This document shows, in pieces, positions 23,340 to 34,620 of a DNA stretch of 64,000 nt. The notes below the pieces were generated by a model that was not told the origin of the DNA, made no database searches, and worked only from the letters and a program-made list of their open reading frames with translations. The DNA is taken from positions 916,001 to 980,000 of the forward strand of contig JASJOG010000032.1 in the NCBI GenBank assembly GCA_030142905.1, written 5' to 3'. The DNA comes from Heliopora coerulea (taxonomy: Eukaryota > Cnidaria > Anthozoa > Scleralcyonacea > Helioporidae). The first letter of the stretch is position 1, and every line of letters begins with the position of its first letter. The position numbers and the translations under genes are program-made.

Positions 23340-24300
23340 TAGAGCAAGTTTCAACAATTTGACAATGAAGATAGACAAATATGAAAATGTTGACTCTAAT
23401 GATCTGGCTTATTTAGTCGAGCTGGACAAAAGGGGGGAAGGGAGGAAGGTTTTGAGGATGACAACAATGGAAGTAGTGCCAAGTTGCTGGCCGTCAAGTT
23501 CATTGAACAGACAGGGAACACATACGAAATTGTTAGCAATGAAGCATTTAACCTGGATAGAAAAACGTTTGCCAGATCTATTGGAGAAGAAGTTAAAGAA
23601 GCTGATAAAATACAAAAGAGAGTTAGGAAAATAGTCAACAGAACTTTTGCCAAGGTTTGTGGCCAGGATGGCAATAATCTTAAGAGGCCAAGCCCTATTT
23701 TAATAGCAGATGCCAACAGCAAAAAAGCAATTGATCAGATACCTGGAAAGTGAGTACCAAAACCAAGGGAGAGAGAGAGAGATAGAACTCACTGAGATAC
23801 CACTTGAACTCATTGCCAGGCTATCTCCTACGGGGAATAGAGAACTTTTGGGCATTCATGATCCATCCAGCACAATATTGCCAGAGACCAGGGTCGGAGA
23901 CAGTGGAGCCCTACAGCTTCAAGTAGACTATTTTCAAGAGATGACAGCTGAGCTGAAAGAGGACTCAACATGGGAGAAACAGAAGGAAGGCAAGGACTAG
24001 AGAGAGCTAAAAAAGAATGCCTTTGGACTCACCAGTGTTATGATAGCAGTTGCTGAAATAATAAGCACAAACATAATTTCAGGAAGAAAAGCTTTTGTAG
24101 CAAGGGCTTGAGCAACAACCAAATTTGGAAAAGCCATTGCAAACATAGGAAAAAAGTTGGGTTCACTCTTGAATGTAGGAGCCAAAGATATCAGCCAGCT
24201 GGGTTTTAACCTATGGGTGTTAGCTATTGCCTTTGCCTGGCTCCTCTATGACCAGTATAAGCAGAGACAAATAAGACCTCGAGTTAAATATGAAGGCTAG
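23340..24300 (+). pseudogene. Virus-like ORF with a C-terminal membrane segment
   Basis: Frames 23359-23440, 23484-23753 and 23710-24000 tile one signal: MKIDKYENVDSNDLAYLVE, then LAVKFIEQTGNTYEIVSNEA, then an acidic stretch ending in EDSTWEKQKEGKD. Beyond the stop at 23998 come AFGLTSVMIAVAEIISTNII and, near 24190-24250, FNLWVLAIAFAWLLYDQY, a clear hydrophobic helix followed by a basic tail. These could be one large or two small proteins. No named domain is visible. A GAGAGAGAGA run lies near 23770. Confidence 0.35.
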
Positions 24301-24779
24301 ACGAGTGCTAAGAGTGATAAGATATGTCATTCTGCTTTTCAGGAGAAGCAAAGTCATTGTAATCAGCATGAGTCATCTTGACAAATATTTGGCACCAAGT
24401 AACACTGGTCTATATGATTCTTGAGCCAAAAAGGTTCACTTCAAACTTTATAAACCAATGTGTATCATAGCAATTCACCAGAAAACCCAAAGAGAGCAGC
24501 AGCTGGAAAGGGACTGGCAGAGATAGCAAGATAGAGGAAAAGAAGAAACAACTAGAGGGTGAGGCATCATTCAGCTTGGACACAAAGTATATTTATCCTG
24601 TAGCTGGTTTGGCCCTTTATTACAGCAAATGATAGAACCAAAGAGAGGTCAAAGCTTTGGAGACAATAAAAGAGGAAGTTGAGGAGGAGGACAGAACCAG
24701 TGGAGATTAAGAAGAGGAAACCACCAAAGAAGACCAATACTTTGGACTCCCTTGATTGAAACAAAACATGTGCTCTAAT

Positions 24780-24996
24780 ATATGTCAACAGTGAACAAAA
24801 GAGAACTACTGAATGAATGATACAATTCAGCCTTGATCACAGGTGGAGCTGTTGCTGTCAGGATGGTAGCTAAGAAAGTGGCCAGAATGCTGTTGGGAAC
24901 ACTTAAACTTGCTGTAGCAGTGACAGTATCAGCCATGGCCATAAAGTGGACCCAGGATAAGAAATATCTCCTGGTGGATCCATCCAAATCAGCTTA
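24780..24996 (+). pseudogene. Small hydrophobic ORF of the virus-like element
   Basis: The readable frame contains GGAVAVRMVAKKVARMLLGT and LKLAVAVTVSAMAIKW, an amphipathic plus a hydrophobic segment, ending DPSKSA. One stop lies upstream. It could be a small membrane-active virion protein; that is speculative. Confidence 0.3.
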
Positions 24997-25051
24997 ATTT
25001 TAATTCATATCAAATCCAGCAAAAATACTGGCATTGAAACAATGGTTATTC

Positions 25052-25062
25052 TATAATGGCGA
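25052..25062 (+). repeat. 11-bp target duplication, left copy
   Basis: TATAATGGCGA, identical to 25240-25250. It flanks the foldback insertion 25063-25239. Confidence 0.75.
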
Positions 25063-25239
25063 AAAAACCTTGACCAGCCGGTAAATTCCGAAAATGAAGG
25101 CCATCTTTCAACTTAAGATTTAAGTTAACAAAAGATAAACTGTGAAATGGAAATATCACCATTTCACAGTTTTTATCTTTTGTTAACTTAAATCTTAAGT
25201 TGAAAGATGGCCTTCATTTTCGGAATTTGCTTTCTCTTT
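25063..25239. mobile_element. Short Penelope-like foldback element
   Basis: Two arms of about 70 bp (25087-25155 and 25162-25230) are nearly perfect inverted repeats, containing AATGAAGGCCATCTTTCAAC and its complement. The arms match those of the longer copy at 59691-60026, whose middle is missing here. The left end has an extra 20-odd bp tail starting AAAAACCTTGACCAG, also shared with the longer copy. An exact 11-bp duplication flanks it. Inverted arms, a one-sided tail and a long, variable target duplication fit Penelope-like (pLTR) insertions. Confidence 0.65.
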
Positions 25240-25620
25240 TATAATGGCGAGTTTATTTGGAATTGGATTAAGCATGATAGTCAATGCAGTCAGTTGTAGC
25301 AGGGGCTCTTTTTTGATCCAACATTTGAACAAGAACAGCTATGAAGTGTAGATAAAAAGACAAAACAAGGAATTAGAAGATCTAGCGAGAGCTAAGACAA
25401 CAGCTAAGCAATGTAAACAAGGACATTAATCAGACCAATCAAGCCTTGGATGAACTCAGGAAAATAAGGATGGTGGAATATAGTGGACTGGAGTTGACAT
25501 GGGGGCCAACTTTGTCAGATTATTATAAGCTAAGCAAAGAGATGCAAGAGAATCAAATGTTCTTCATTGGAGTCGTTGGCATGGATGGTGGTTATCTGAT
25601 CTATAAAATGGAATTATTTT
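25240..25620 (+). pseudogene. Small membrane/coiled-coil ORF of the virus-like element
   Basis: It begins ATGGCGAG at 25242, the second copy of the 11-bp duplication, and reads MASLFGIGLSMIVNAVSCSR. After a stop near 25350 the signal continues in another frame with QTNQALDELRKIRMVEYSG and GPTLSDYYKLSKEMQENQMF, then MDGGYLIYKM. The N-terminal helix is hydrophobic; the middle is coiled-coil-like. The foldback element landed so that the original start codon was copied on both sides. Function unknown. Confidence 0.4.
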
Positions 25621-25679
25621 TTTAAACCACACTTATGGGTCTATTGATTATAGATTGATATAATTATGGTATTTTGGAT

Positions 25680-26570
25680 GAAATGATGGAATTCAATGGC
25701 GTCAAGAAAATCAGAGGTTTACTGAAACCAAAGCCAAGATCTAGAAGACCTGTTGTTGTCTATTGCTACAAATTCAAAGTATTCACACTTCAAATGGATA
25801 GCTCTGTTTACACATGACCAAAATGTGGTGAGACAACATATGGATCCGTAAAGGAGTATGATGACACTAACTGGTTGAAGACAAAGAGCATTCACAAGAA
25901 ATCGAAAGGTGTTGTTATATCGAAACACATTTGGACAATAATGGCCAACTTTATGGACAAGGTCAGAGTTGATCAAAGGCAGGAACACATCCAGGTATAA
26001 ATTTTACATCATCTGGCTATGTAGGAGAGGTGTTGACCTCCCAAAAGAAATTCCAGATATGAAAGCCACCAAAACACGACTAAGGTTTGAAAAAAATCTT
26101 TTCAAGGCAGTCTACAAAGAATGTAAACAGAGCAAGGGTTGCAACTATCCAATTTAGAAAACTTGGTTAAATAGAACATTGGAAAATAAATGACCTATCT
26201 GCTGACTGGTAAAGACTTCACAAACCAGAAGAGGGTGGCTAAAAACTTGGGATCCACTGAACTTCACTAAAGTGACCAATGGAATAGTCGTTGCTGGATC
26301 TCATTCGGTGCACTTTGGAAGCCCACATTTGCCCAATTATGTGATGCTTACATAAGACAAAATCCCCGATATAGAAGAAAGAAGGCAAATATATCTTGCC
26401 TGGGTTACCAAGATAACCAACAAAAATGGTATATTGATGCGTATGGACAGAATGTCGCCAAATTGTTGGTCTGTACACCTGTTATGGCCCTAGAAGCCTC
26501 TTGGTGTTATGATGTGGTCAACCAGTATATCTTTTTAACAAATTCAAAGGTCAAATTCAAAATTCGATTT
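25680..26570 (+). pseudogene. Unrecognised virus-like ORFs
   Basis: First unit from 25684: MMEFNGVKKIRGLLKPKPRS, then FKVFTLQMDSSVYT, a stop, and PKCGETTYGSVKEYDDTN. The stop sits where a CxxC pair would need its first Cys. Second unit (26190-26570): VTNGIVVAGSHSVHFGSPHL and, in another frame, YIDAYGQNVAKLLVCTPVMA. I do not recognise either. Confidence 0.3.
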
Positions 26571-27060
26571 TGATGTTTTCATCTTTCTATGGCAAAGTAG
26601 ATGAGCAGAGGCAGGGCTAGTTGAGCAATAAAACTGCACTTCACCTGTGTCCACCTCGATGCACTGGACTGGCCTGATGTTGCTTTTCACATCACATGTA
26701 CTTCTACAGTTATTGTTTGCAGGTTATTGAATTGGTTGTTTAATTCGTCGCTCTCAATGTGATCAATTACAAGGTTAATGGGAACAAGAGTATCCACAAT
26801 GCATTCCCAAACAAGGCGATGAACTAGATACATCTTCTATACCTTGCTCCCTGCAGATCTAACACCATGAGATGTACTGTGGCATTGTGGCTTCCCCTGA
26901 GTAGCTTCGTTCATCTCATGTTGATCTCATAGCCATCTCACAAATTTCTTGCCTTGGATTTTAATCCCTTGTACCATAATATAACTTTTTTAATAGGATG
27001 GAAAAATACTTAAGTTTTCACAAGAAATTGAACAGTGAAACAGATGATACTACACCATAG
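26571..27060. other. Gene-less gap inside the virus-like element
   Basis: No coding signal that I can support between the last structural-type fragment and the helicase. Confidence 0.3.
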
Positions 27061-28750
27061 TAATGATGAGTACGGATCAGTTACTGAAAAAGTTATTGAA
27101 GTCCCTATGCAAAGATGATTTGAAACAATTCCTCCTAGCCAAGAAGGAAGACACCAAGCCCAAGCTTACACTAAAGGATCCTCTTTCATTGATCATTTCA
27201 ACATCATCTAGCAAGAATGAAAGGGAAGACTGATCATGACAGCCAACCAGGGAGGGTGCAAGGATTTGTTAAAACACATGAGTGAATTAAAGTGGACAAG
27301 GACTCACGAAAAGGTGACCAAAGTGAAAACCATCAAGGAAACACATAGCCATCTTGCCTGATGAGACAAAAATGAAGGATGCTCTAAACAGCTAGATCAA
27401 CAAGTTTGACTTCTACATTGAACAATTACAAAGTAGACTAGCTGATCAGGGGTCAAAGTTGCCAGAGGCTATTCAGTTACAACACAATAGTATTAATAGG
27501 TTTGTTATTTCAGAGGGTGTGTTACAATGTCTGGAGCTGATAGGAGCAAGCCACAGAAAGGGATCCAAATTGTTTGCTTATAACACACTGACAGGATATA
27601 CATCACCAATCTTGCCTTAAAGCTGAAGAACAAAGTCTGGCTAAAATTCAAGGCAAAGATGATTGGCAAGGCCTTTGTAACTGACCCTGCTCCAGTCTAT
27701 TTTGAGAAACATTTCAGAAAGGGTATAACAATAAGAGACTATGAAGTGGAGAAGGGAGACAGCAAGATATTCAATGGCCAAGCCAGAAGTGACAAAACAT
27801 ACAAGCTATGCAAAATGGTGGCAAATGAAGACAAACCATTAATATTGGCTTTTACCAATAAGGCTGTCGAGAATGTAAAAAAGAAATTGCCAATGAAACT
27901 GCAATTATGCTTCACCTTTGACAGCTACTTTTTTGAACGCAACAGAAGGAGCATCAAGAACTTTTGATGGTGCCTAGTAAGTGGATGACAACAATCTACA
28001 AAGCCTTTGTCACATTTGGTAATAGGGTCTGTTTATTTGGTGATCCCAATCAGTGTTCACTTGTGGAGGGAGGGAGGATTTGGTTTGTGAAATGTGCCCA
28101 GAGATTAAGATGCTGGAATATTCAGAACTTAGCAAGATACAACAAAAAGACTGAAATTTTGGGCAGATTTTTGAAGACAGGATTGGTGAAAGTAGAAAGA
28201 GAGCCAGAGCCACGTTTCCTTTATCAATGCCACAAGAATAAAGGTCAACAAAGAGTGCTGTGGTAGGTTCTCTGCTGGAAAAGGGACAATGGCAAAAAGG
28301 AAAGTTATGAGATCTGTAGGGGTGTGCCAGTAGTCACAACAACTAATATTGTAATATCTTGATGTTTACGCTCAGACCTTCAGACAACAACTCAGTACAA
28401 TAATTGTGCTGAATAGAATACAATCAATTATGCTAATACTGCATGCCTAATTTGCATGCTAAGTAACATATATTACAAATATTTAGAAATATGAGATATA
28501 CAAGATGATGGAGTTCATTGTAGAGGATATTGGTAAGGCAATTAAGATAGATGTGAAAGAATTTGAGGTGATTGAATTTGCTGAAAGCTTCATTCCATCA
28601 TTTTGTGTCATGGTCTACAAATATCAGGGTGCAGAGATTGACAAGCACTATAATGTCTTTGATGTCGAGAGAATGGATAACAAAAAAAATTATACAGCAC
28701 TGTCAAGAACAACCAAACTAGAGTTTATTCACCTGGACACAAAAGGTTGA
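27060..28750 (+). pseudogene. SF1 helicase (Pif1/RecD2-like), broken
   Basis: Readable motifs in order: a Walker A region, FNGQARSDKTYKLCKM (27770-27817), in which the usual GSGKT is degenerate; LILAFTNKAVENVKKKL (27840-27890); TFDSYFFERN; MVPSKWMTTIYKAFV (27967-28010); FGDPNQCSLVEGG (28035-28073); then, after a gap, VMVYKYQGAEID (28608-28643) and YTALSRTTKLEFIHL (28690-28736), which are motifs V and VI. An N-terminal helical region lies at 27060-27520 (KDALNS, then KFDFYIEQLQSRLADQGSK). Frame changes and stops near 27220, 27965 and 28270 break it. A 240-bp AT-rich insert (28266-28505) separates the two helicase halves. In virus-like elements such a helicase would serve DNA replication. Confidence 0.7.
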
Positions 28751-28799
28751 ATAAGAGATACTTCAATAGATATATTCCAATGTTAGAACTCTGCAATCC

Positions 28800-29225
28800 T
28801 GAGCAAAATAGTCTTTTTTTCAGATGAGAAGATCTATAAAATGACTTTTAATAATAGAGGAATATATATTGGCTGCACCTGTGAAGAGTTCAAGACTCAA
28901 CATAGAATGCATCTGACAAATAAGGGGAGCCACGTCTACAAGAACAGAGACAAGGAACCAAAAATAGGACTCATTACAAATGCTACCAGCAAAGACAAAA
29001 ATACTTTAAAAGCTGTTCAAAAATTCTACATTGAGATAGGTAGCTAAACATCAAAGGGAAGCCCAGCAAAATCAAAAACAAAAAGTTTTTCAAGATAGAT
29101 GCCAAAGTGGATGGAGAAAGAATCCAAATAATAGCCATATACAGAGTTGGCAACAGGGAAGATGCATTGGCAAAATTGCATGGAATGAAATCCAAATTAA
29201 TCAAACAATTAACTTCGACCTTCAA
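28800..29225 (+). pseudogene. GIY-YIG nuclease
   Basis: KIYKMTFNNRGIYIGCT (28830-28880) holds the GIY-YIG signature, followed by EEFKTQHRMHLTNKGSHVYK with the basic/His helix and a Glu in FYIEIG (29025-29043). The C-terminal domain continues in another frame as KPSKIKNKKFFKIDAKVDGE (29055-29115) and ends near 29222. One frameshift at about 29042. It lies directly after the helicase. Such nucleases occur in virus-like elements and could act in replication or mobility. Confidence 0.7.
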
Positions 29226-29330
29226 TTGAGACCAGATTTCATTAGAACATTTTGTGAGAAAAGGGATTGCTCTAAGAGTTTTCACCATTTTGGTGCTATG
29301 GGTCTCAAATTTATCGCTTTTTAGCATGGC

Positions 29331-29950
29331 AGCTCTCTGCTCTTTGGCTACCGACAGAGGCTGTCAATTGATAATTTGTCAGATTGGCTACTTATGAGCA
29401 CTTACTCGAAAAACCAGTTACCACAGCAACCGTAGTGACTGCATAACTTCAGTTGGAATGTGCAAGACATTTGGTGCGTTATAGCGGTTTTTGCACTGTT
29501 GGGAAAACCATTCAATAACAATTTTTTTTTAACTAAGTTTGAATGTGAAAAAGGTCCTGACTTGAATATGGCAAAACAAAATAAATGAACCGTTTTGGAA
29601 CATTGACAATTTTTAGGGTGTGAAAACATCTTGTCAAGTAGCTTATTATGTCAGTGAAAGCAACAGACATTTACACTCACCTCACTCAGGCCACCTGGGA
29701 ATTTTTTTCATCACTGATCTATGACATACTCAGGTACTAGGATTTCAGATTTTATGGGAAACACCTTTTCAGTTCCATGGGTGACTATTTTTCAGTTTCT
29801 TAAAACTGGTTAGGGGTACCCATTCCTGATGAAATTTTTAGTTTGTTTAGTATGATGCATCTGCACATAACATTCTAACTTTAACATGATGCTTTTGTAT
29901 CACTCTTTAACTTAAACTGCCTGGAAAAGCAACTTTTATCTGCTTAACAA
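29331..29950. other. Gene-less stretch
   Basis: No coding signature. It probably contains the undetected right end of the virus-like element and the 3' end of the minus-strand hAT. Confidence 0.35.
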
Positions 29951-30358
29951 TCAGTCATCTAGTTCCACTGATTCAGGACCTGACTCTCCTGACAACTGAG
30001 ACTCTGCATCACTGACATTCCCAACATAGTCAAAATCCCCAAGTAGTTGACAGAGATTCGGGTGAGAAGAAGCTGCAGGAACAGGAAGGAGATCTGGAGC
30101 ATCTTTGTGAGCTAAGGTGCCAAATTCCACTTTTGATTCCCTTGAATACTGACCGTACTTGAGATTGGGGGAGTTGAGATAGAGATCAATTGCTTTGTTC
30201 ACAAGCTTCTCTTCATAGGCAGGATCCAGCTTCAGAAGAAGAGGAACATTGACCTGTACCACCAAAAGATCATCCAATGTTGTATTTATCATGCAGCCTT
30301 GAGTCAGATAGGTGCTATTTGAGTGTAGAAACGCCTGTCTCTGCTGTGCTACTTGACA

Positions 30359-30410
30359 AGACCAAACACAAACACAGCTCTACAAGACCAAACACAAACA
30401 CAGCTCTACA
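30359..30410. repeat. 26-bp exact tandem duplication
   Basis: Two identical 26-bp units, 30359-30384 and 30385-30410, each beginning AGACCAAACACAAACACAG. It lies within the hAT dimerisation region. The length is not a multiple of three, so it shifts the frame. Confidence 0.9.
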
Positions 30411-31041
30411 ATAAGAAGGAAGTAGGAGAATTTGTCATGATATCCCTCAAAAATCTTCTGCCAGAAAGAAATCTTTCCTGTGTATGCCTTAAATTTATTG
30501 GCTTTTAGTGCCTTGACACTATTCAGCTCTTGCAGTGCCTAGTCGACACTTAAGTGATCAGCTAGGGTTCAAACACAGGCCTTCCTTTACTTCAGATCAT
30601 CACTACCCCAGGTTGAATGATCAGCTATCCTCATTGCTTGGATAATTGGATCCTGCACAGACTGGTATCACTTATCCAGGCATGAGATTTTCCTTCACCT
30701 TTTGTATCTTCTGCTTGCCCTTCACCACGTTCTTTAGTTCAAACCTTTGTCATATCCTTTTTTTTGTCTGTATGTAAGTCTTGCCCTTTCTTTAAACTGT
30801 TGAGCAGCTGTGAGTGTTGTGCAGTATGCTGATTCATCTATGTTGATGTTGAAGGGGAATACAGGCTCTGGTGATGCATCTAGTAAACCCAGCTCTCTCT
30901 TGCACTCTTCAATACCATCAAATACACTGGTTCTGCATGGTCAGACTTTGGTGGGCTGTAATGTGCAAGACTGTGCATTACAGTTCAAGGGTTCCAAGGC
31001 AGCCATATGTCAGCAGAGCCTTGAAGTCAAGTTTGCAGGTC

Positions 31042-31044
31042 TTA
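31042..31044 (+). repeat. TTA target duplication, left copy of the Harbinger element
   Basis: TTA immediately left of the TIR. The partner is at 34977-34979. A 3-bp TTA/TAA duplication is diagnostic of PIF/Harbinger. Confidence 0.8.
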
Positions 31045-31258
31045 AGCTGTGTTTACACTACAGGCTTGGGCCTGGCCTGGACTCAGATGTGAATGGGGTT
31101 TGCCTGGGCTTTGATTTTTCTGGTGTGTACGAGTTTTACCTGTACCTGGCCCAGGCCTGGCCTTGTTGCCATAACAATATGCACCCACGATAAAACTGGT
31201 GGGAAAATTATTAGACATGTCATGAACACAAGGATTTATTTACTATATTCCGATTCTA

Positions 31259-32900
31259 ATGGTGAATATTGGATTGGACGATGAAACTAAACTTCTGATC
31301 ACACTTTGGAGTGATCAGAAGATTCAAGAACAGCTAGAAAACCATACCATATGCAATAAAGTTGTTTTTGACAAGCTTGCCAAAGGAATGGCTGATGGCA
31401 GCTTCAATAGGAATGCAAATCAATGCCAGTCAAAAATATAGCATCTGAGAGAGAAATACCGGAATTATAAAGACAAGATAGCAAAATCTGGTGCTGAAAG
31501 TTTGCCAAAATTCTTTGAAGAAATACACGTGGTACTTGGAACAAGACTGCAAAGATGCCCACAGTTTTGCTGGATAGTGGTAATATGGAGGATAATACCA
31601 ATAATGTTAATGGCAATGATGAAAGCAGTTCTTCTGAATTTAACTGTAAGTATAAATTATCTCTGCTGGAGTTTACAGGTGACAATGGATAGAAGAATAC
31701 TTAAAGCTTTATTTTATTTTTTGTTTTAATTGTATTAAGCCTGCCAGATCACAACAGTAGTCAGTCAGATGGCAATGGAGGAGAATCAAGTGCCAGTGGC
31801 AAGTATTAAGTACTTTAAATTTCACTTAAATTCAGTATTGGTTGTAGGCTGAGATGAAATATATGACAAGGTGAATATTTAAGACCAATAATAGCGACCT
31901 TAATATGACAATATTATATATACATATATATACCATGTTTGTGAAATTAATAATATATTAAAATTTAATATTAAAATTTCTATGTATTGCTTGGGTTCCA
32001 CACACCAACCCCCTCCAACAAATTCTGTTGAACAAGATTTAAATATTGCCATAAAACGGATAAAACAAATCCACCTTCAGCAGTTATTAATGCACAATAT
32101 AAACCATTATTTTGATCAAAATAAAGATAAACATTGAGCACACAATTAGAAGGTACAGTATTTAGGTGTTAAATAAGTTAGTTTTGTCATCTATGTACCA
32201 ATATTTGGTAAAAACGGGCTTTGCAATTGCAGTTCAGTCCAGCCTTTGTAATCTTCAAATGGGCTTATAGTTTGTTTTCTTTTTCAGATGATGATATGTC
32301 TGACTAATCATTTAGTAGCAGCAGTGTCAACAGTAGAAAACATCAAGCAAAGATGAATAACACCAAAGGTGCAATAATCTTGAACATTAGCTAGTGTGTT
32401 TCAATCTGGTTGTCGTAAATTCCTATATGAGACTGTTACTAAGATTGCAAGTTGTACAATGTAGCCTAGAAATGATTATTTGCAAATGAAGTAATTCTTG
32501 TTTTTCATATCTCCTTATTTCCATAGCAGCTGAAAATCCTAAGAAAAGGAAAACTCGCCATAAACCAAACAAATTTGAGTCTGCAGTTCAGAGTTTTAAG
32601 AATGTACTAACAGGACAGCATGAGGAAAACCTTAGACGTACTACCTCAATTCAACAACAGTGGCTAGAGTTGGAGAAACAGCAGATGGATGCTGAAATGG
32701 AGGAGAGAGAATGTGAACGGCAGCATGAGATTCAAATGATGCAGCTGTTTAGCACAATGGTTCATACAAATGCTATGCAGGTTCCACTACAGCAGGTCAG
32801 CGCTCCACCTGCAAACCAACATCATCAGCCTACATATACTGATATAAGCCACTCATCTCCTTCAAGCAGTGAATACTTTACCAACTTTCATTTTCACTAA
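31259..32900 (+). pseudogene. Myb/SANT-like protein of the Harbinger element
   Basis: The N-terminal domain reads DDETKLLITLWSDQKIQEQL, then NRNANQCQSKI, a stop, and HLREKYRNYKDKIAKSG. This is a trihelix/Myb_DNA-bind_4 fold with its expected QC.SKI block. Probable exons are 31259-31643 (ending at a GTAAGT), 31748-31802, 32288-32368 (after TTTTTCAG) and 32530-32900 (after TCCATAGCAG). The last exon encodes RKTRHKPNKFESAVQSF, a glutamine-rich coil, LELEKQQMDAEMEERECER, and a serine-rich end. Stops at 31439-31441 and in exon 3 (DDDMSD then stop), plus a probable two-base insertion where a Trp is expected near the start, make it a pseudogene. In active Harbinger elements this protein helps transposase import and DNA binding. 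Confidence 0.78.
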
Positions 32901-33680
32901 TTATTCCTTTTCTAGCTATGATGTTGTGATTGTTTTTTAGTTTTCAAGGTGGAATTTATGACAGTTAAATATATTTTGACCCATGAACTTTAAGCTGTAC
33001 ACCCATCAGACTTCATTTTTGGGGGCTGTCACTAGAAACCCAAGTTCTCCTACAGGATGGTCAGGACTATTTTAAGCTTTTCTGTTAAAGTATTAATATT
33101 GTATGTCTGAAAATGAGAACGATTGAAAGTTACTTCTAGTTATAAGAAACTAAACTTGAACTTACACCACCAATCTAGATGGAGTTACCTTAAAACAGTT
33201 AGCTGTGAATTAAAATGAATAGTAAATAGAGCATTTTTTACCTATTGCTCTGAGAAAGTCCAGAGTGCACATGAATAAAGTACAGAAATGTAATTAAGTC
33301 AGCATGCAGTGTATATGCATTTAAAGTCTATTGTTCAAAGTATTGTTTAAAAAATATGTGAACAATTATTACTATGTCGTCACTATATTACATTCTGAAG
33401 CATTTAATTTTATAAGGAAAATTTTGTTACCTACAGCTTATATACAGTAGGTTACTGTAAATGGAAAGGTTGTATCAGCTTAAAAGAAACTAATATTTTT
33501 AAAACAACAAACTATGCTGTGTCAATTCATGATATCCTGTGCAAGAACATCAAGTTTGACTGTAACAAACTCGAGAATATTTTACACTGAACATCAATTC
33601 GTTAAAAATATATTAACCCAGTTGGTAATGTCCATTATACATTTTGAAATCCATTATAACAAAGTGAGTGGAATAAATGT
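32901..33680. other. Intergenic space of the Harbinger element
   Basis: Convergent 3' ends of the Myb-like gene and the transposase face each other here. AT-rich, with no other gene seen. Confidence 0.5.
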
Positions 33681-33685
33681 TCACA

Positions 33686-34620
33686 CTAAAAACCCTGTTG
33701 GTGCTCTAGCATCCTCTTTAAAACATTGCACACATTTTCAGCCTCCTCTTCATCCTCTGGATTATCCATGTCTATGTCAACTCTCCAGTCTTCCTCAAAC
33801 TCCTCCTCTTGCATTTCACAAAGATTGCGAAGAATGCACCATGGTGCAGTCTGCTGAATTATGTACTGCATTGTTGTATCATTCTGCTTCGATAAACACC
33901 TCCATCTCCCTTTTAATCTTCCAAATGCATGCTCGACGACAAACCTCATTTTGCACAGGTGTAAGCATGCCATCATGTGGATGAACCTTTAGCAACCAAG
34001 GAAGAAGTGGGAATGCTGGGGCACCAACTAAGTATAATGGTACTTCTACTTCAATCATTTGTACATCCTAATAGAAAAAGACAAGTTGATCAGCCCAATT
34101 TGATACAATTAATTTTTAATATTTGCATCTTACATCACCAAACTACACTGTACCCTCATTCTAGAACCGACAATACTGCATGAGTTCCAAAAATGAGGAT
34201 TAAACATCTTCAACATCTTCCAACATTAACTTACTCATAATATGGAATATGGCAGCCATCAATTGCACCCACACACTGAGGAAGGCCACTCATTATTCTA
34301 AAGCCTTCTTTTGTTTCTTGGACTTGCTCCTTTGCAACAATTGCAATAAACCTTTTCAAAAGTACATTTACCAGTGTGTCGGATACATTGTGTGTAATTT
34401 TGCAACAGGTTGCAAGACCAACCCCAAATAACTGCCCAATTGAACGATAGTCCATTCCGGTAGCAAGACTCCATAATGCAATAACTATTCTTTTGGAAAC
34501 TCGTATTGCCAGATCTCTACATAGGTACAGAAAAGTTTCCTTCTTCATTCTCAAATGTTCAATTCATATTCTGGATGCCCACTGTTGGCTTAATCTCCCA
34601 GTATGAATGATTCGGTTTAA
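33686..34620 (-). pseudogene. HARBI1-type DDE transposase
   Basis: The upstream part (34231-34554) has WSLATGMDYRSIGQLFGVG, a helix-turn-helix-like region, and LPQCVGAIDGCHIPY with the first catalytic Asp. A probable intron or damaged stretch follows. Near 34000-34060 the block VEVPLYLVGAPAFPLLPWLL appears, in which the family usually has Asp where Ala stands after VG. The 33686-33976 part contains FVVEHAFGRLKGRWRCLSKQ with the catalytic Glu in VEHAFG and ends with an acidic tail. Stops separate the parts. It is on the opposite strand to the Myb-like gene, the usual arrangement. Confidence 0.82.

Larger units (their letters stand above)
20600..29330. mobile_element. Decayed polinton-like virus / adintovirus-type element
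   Basis: A dense run of short reading frames, mostly plus strand to the right of 22300 and minus strand to the left. It includes an SF1 helicase (27060-28750), a GIY-YIG nuclease (28800-29225), a structural-type ORF (22303-22872) and small ORFs with hydrophobic segments. This gene set and size (about 9 kb) resemble virus-like elements integrated in animal genomes. Every gene is broken. I found no B-family polymerase, packaging ATPase or capsid protein that I can name, and no terminal inverted repeat. Both ends are therefore approximate and the class is an inference. Confidence 0.5.

Noticed and set aside
25087..25230. Near-perfect 70-bp hairpin as a transcription terminator or attenuator
   Set aside because: It has a target duplication and a related copy at 59691, so it is a foldback insertion.
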